DNA from: Solanum dulcamara
Taxonomy: Eukaryota; Streptophyta; Magnoliopsida; Solanales; Solanaceae
DNA: 64,000 nt
Reading direction: 5' to 3'
NCBI RefSeq assembly: GCF_947179165.1
Contig: NC_077238.1
Span: 40,725,793-40,789,792, forward strand
Position numbers and translations under genes: made by a program. The number at the start of each line of letters is the position of its first letter. Positions within the stretch are counted from its first letter, which is position 1. The notes beneath the pieces were generated by a model that had not been told where the DNA came from, did not search any database, and was given only the letters and a program-made list of their open reading frames with translations. Below are positions 61,677 through 64,000 of this stretch, piece by piece.

Positions 61677-61680
61677 CTTC

Positions 61681-64000
61681 TGTCACGACCCAACCTCATA
61701 GGCCGCAACTGGGGTCGGACCTAGGCCCACGTATACATACCTATCAGCTACACCTAAGTTGAACCGTATGTGATGTGATACTATACACAAAAACCTCAAT
61801 GGTTTAAAACTTTTTCATATACATGTAGCCTCTTTTATTCATATCATATCATGAAAAGGCACACGAGCCGAGGAGGCTGCCATAGCATAAAACGTTTACA
61901 ACGTGCTGTATAGGCACAGTCGGAACAAACTCATAAATAACCCACATATACATGTCTATAGAACTCTAAGAATAATAACTGCATTATATGGTGTCGTACC
62001 CCTAAATAAATGAAAAAGTACATTAAATGACCAGTATCAAAACCTAGGCTCCAGAATAGTGGATCACTTCCAATATAGCTGAGAGGAACTCCTAAGTTAA
62101 CAGATCTCCAAAATGAACATCTGTACCTGCGGGCATGAAACGCAGCCCCCTGAACAAAAGGGGGTCAGTACGATATATGTACTAAGTATATAAGCATAAC
62201 ATAACTGAGATAACAACTGAAACAAGGATGCAGGAAACCATGTATAACATTTAATAAGGTAATGTACTTGCACCTCACAAAATAAAGTCATGTATACCAC
62301 TATCACGTACCGTATTCGTCCCGCTCAGGGACTCGGTGTTACAAATACATCATCTATCATGATAGGTATATATATGCCATTAACGATGTGGGACGTATAG
62401 CCCGATCCCTGCATATAGAAAGTATATGTCAAGGAATAAAGACCCAATCCATGCATCATATAATAAGGCCAAGAAATGACGGCCCGATCCGTATATCATA
62501 TAATAATGCTGAGGAACGATGGCCCTATCCATATATCATATAATAATATCGAGGTACGATGGCCCGATCCATATATAACATAATATGCCGTGGTTCGTAC
62601 GGTCTAATCCTTACATAGAAAAATATGCCGAGGTACGTTTGGCCCGATCTATATATATCATAATGCATATACGTGTACGTAAAACTCTGTAAAATATCAA
62701 ACATCCCACATATATCATCCTAAAGCATGTTTAAGAGCCCCTAGGTATAGGAGCTTACACATCCCAACACTATTCAACCTATAGGAGGCTTAAGGGTCGT
62801 AGTTCAACTACTTCAAGGTCCTTATTATTCAGAAATGGGTACAAGTTATGAGTTACGTCCAGAATCTATAAATGTAGCTATCTCTAAATCCATGTTCTAT
62901 AGTACCTATCATCTAGTCTTTCTAGAAGTAGGAAAAGACAAGCTTTACATGTACCATTTCCTATCACATGGAAGACTTTGAAAAGTAATGACTCAACTTG
63001 TTACAGGAGTTCTAATCAGTAGGAAGTGAACAAGAGCCTTAAATCACACTCAGAGTTTTAAGAGTGGAATAAATTCAAACTTCGTATACATAATACTTAC
63101 ATCTAAGTCATGCCAAAATAGAGGAAGAATAACTTTACATACACTACTTTTCAGCATATAGAAGACTTGAGGAATGGAAGCTTAACTACTTTAAGAGTCT
63201 TAATATTCAACAGTGAACACGAATTATGAATCATGAATCATGTTTAGAGCTCATGAATAGAGTTACCCCAAGATTCATACACATATCATTTTTCACTTAA
63301 ATCTAAGACATGCCCAAAAGAAAGAAAACATAGGCTTTACATACTTATTCCAAAAACACACCAAAAGAAAGCTTCACATACCTCGTATGGACTTCTCTTA
63401 ATCACGTCCATGCCGTCTTACTCCAAAACTATTTAACATGGAATCAAGGAGAGTATCAACAACCTTAAACTTTTCAGCGCCTTCTGTTGCACCTTCATAT
63501 TCACATAACTCATTTCCTCGCTCGCCTCTTCGACTAGTTCCTTAACTCGTTTAAAGAGTTACCAGAAATTGGACAGCATCTCCCCTATAATATGCCCTAT
63601 ATGAATTCCCAATTACATACCTAATTACTAAATCCAACCAAAAACAACAACCTGCAGCTCATATACAAGTAAAACATGGCAATATTACACAATATAAACT
63701 CCACCCAACTTGCTGAAAATTATAATACCAAAATAGAGTTTCTAGTCTTTATTTCGCAAAACCTTTAATTGTACAAAATGAGGGGTCGTGTATCTGAAAC
63801 CAGCAGCACCCACACCCCTTTTAAAATACAATTAGTCCCTGCAACACATCACCACACACCTGAAGCAGCACCCCACACGCACAACACCCCATTTCGTCTA
63901 CAATTTAACTACGACGACTTCACTTTTGATTGTTTCTATTGTCAAGCATTTCCATGACTTTTTTTATACTTCCATCACTATAAAAGGTAGATAATAAACT
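61681..64000 (-). mobile_element. Element L2, right LTR (5' LTR), runs out of the window
   Basis: Begins tgtcacgaccc and parallels 43991-45850 and 57009-57435. From the left LTR length (~3.18 kb) it should end near position 64865. Holds the stem-loop CCCCCT-gaacaaa-AGGGGG at 62145-62164 and the 40-bp array at 62389-62660. Confidence 0.88.
62389..62660. repeat. 40-bp tandem array in L2 right LTR
   Basis: Same units as 44660-44940 (cga(g)gaacgatggcccgatcc + atatatcatataataat), seven copies, same number as the partner LTR. Confidence 0.85.

Larger units (their letters stand above)
58338..61680 (-). mobile_element. Element L2, internal region (non-coding, ~3.34 kb)
   Basis: Minus sense: primer site at the right end (61665-61676), polypurine tract at the left. 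The stretch 59575-59700 aligns with 8360-8470 of A in the same direction. The longest frame is ~106 codons (60870-61190), with no recognisable family. Contains a chromodomain relic (58469-58729), a 5S-like segment in the opposite relative orientation to the other copies (59460-59564), and a run of 13 C (59660-59672). Confidence 0.82.

Overview
The window is repetitive plant nuclear DNA with no intact host gene. Coding traces are decayed Ty3/gypsy polyproteins with chromodomain ends (Tekay/Del-like), plus organelle-derived fragments that are plant mitochondrial (nad7, trnC) or plastid (psaA, psaB). LTR style, a tRNA-iMet primer site and organelle content fit a dicot, most likely Solanaceae; the species cannot be fixed by eye.

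Layout. 1-13227: the end of one long LTR (1-185), then an old plus-strand non-coding element 'H' (186-2744, resuming at 13118), split by a complete minus-strand element 'A' (LTRs 2745-5604 and 10227-13117). 13734-21081: plus-strand gypsy LTRs with internal minisatellites, leading into gag/protease/RT remnant 'D'. 21082-23100: minus-strand gypsy remnant 'E'. 23101-43990: minus-strand gypsy 'C' nested in gypsy 'B', with a 5.3-kb segment duplicated in tandem (23728-29063 and 29064-41453). The second copy later received a solo LTR (30511-34067, TSD AGATT) and a 3.35-kb mitochondrial insertion (36745-40097). 43991-64000: minus-strand long-LTR element 'L2' inserted in the gag end of C. Its left LTR is split by the youngest element 'L1' (45851-57008, TSD GCATC, two 3544-bp LTRs).

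The main theme is one family of large non-autonomous LTR elements (LARD-like): LTRs of about 2.9-3.5 kb, internal regions of 3.3-4.6 kb without a long ORF, a perfect or near-perfect tRNA-iMet primer site, a polypurine tract, and a relic of a gypsy integrase/chromodomain near the 3' end. H, A, L1 and L2 plus the solo LTR belong to it. Two features set it apart: a 5S-rRNA-like sequence of about 120 bp inside the internal region of all four copies, and conserved LTR features (a CACGTG cluster upstream of a TATA-rich stretch, and a paired stem-loop module).

The relative history can be read from nesting: B, then C into B, then the tandem duplication, then the solo LTR and mitochondrial insertions; L2 into C, then L1 into L2. 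H came before A.
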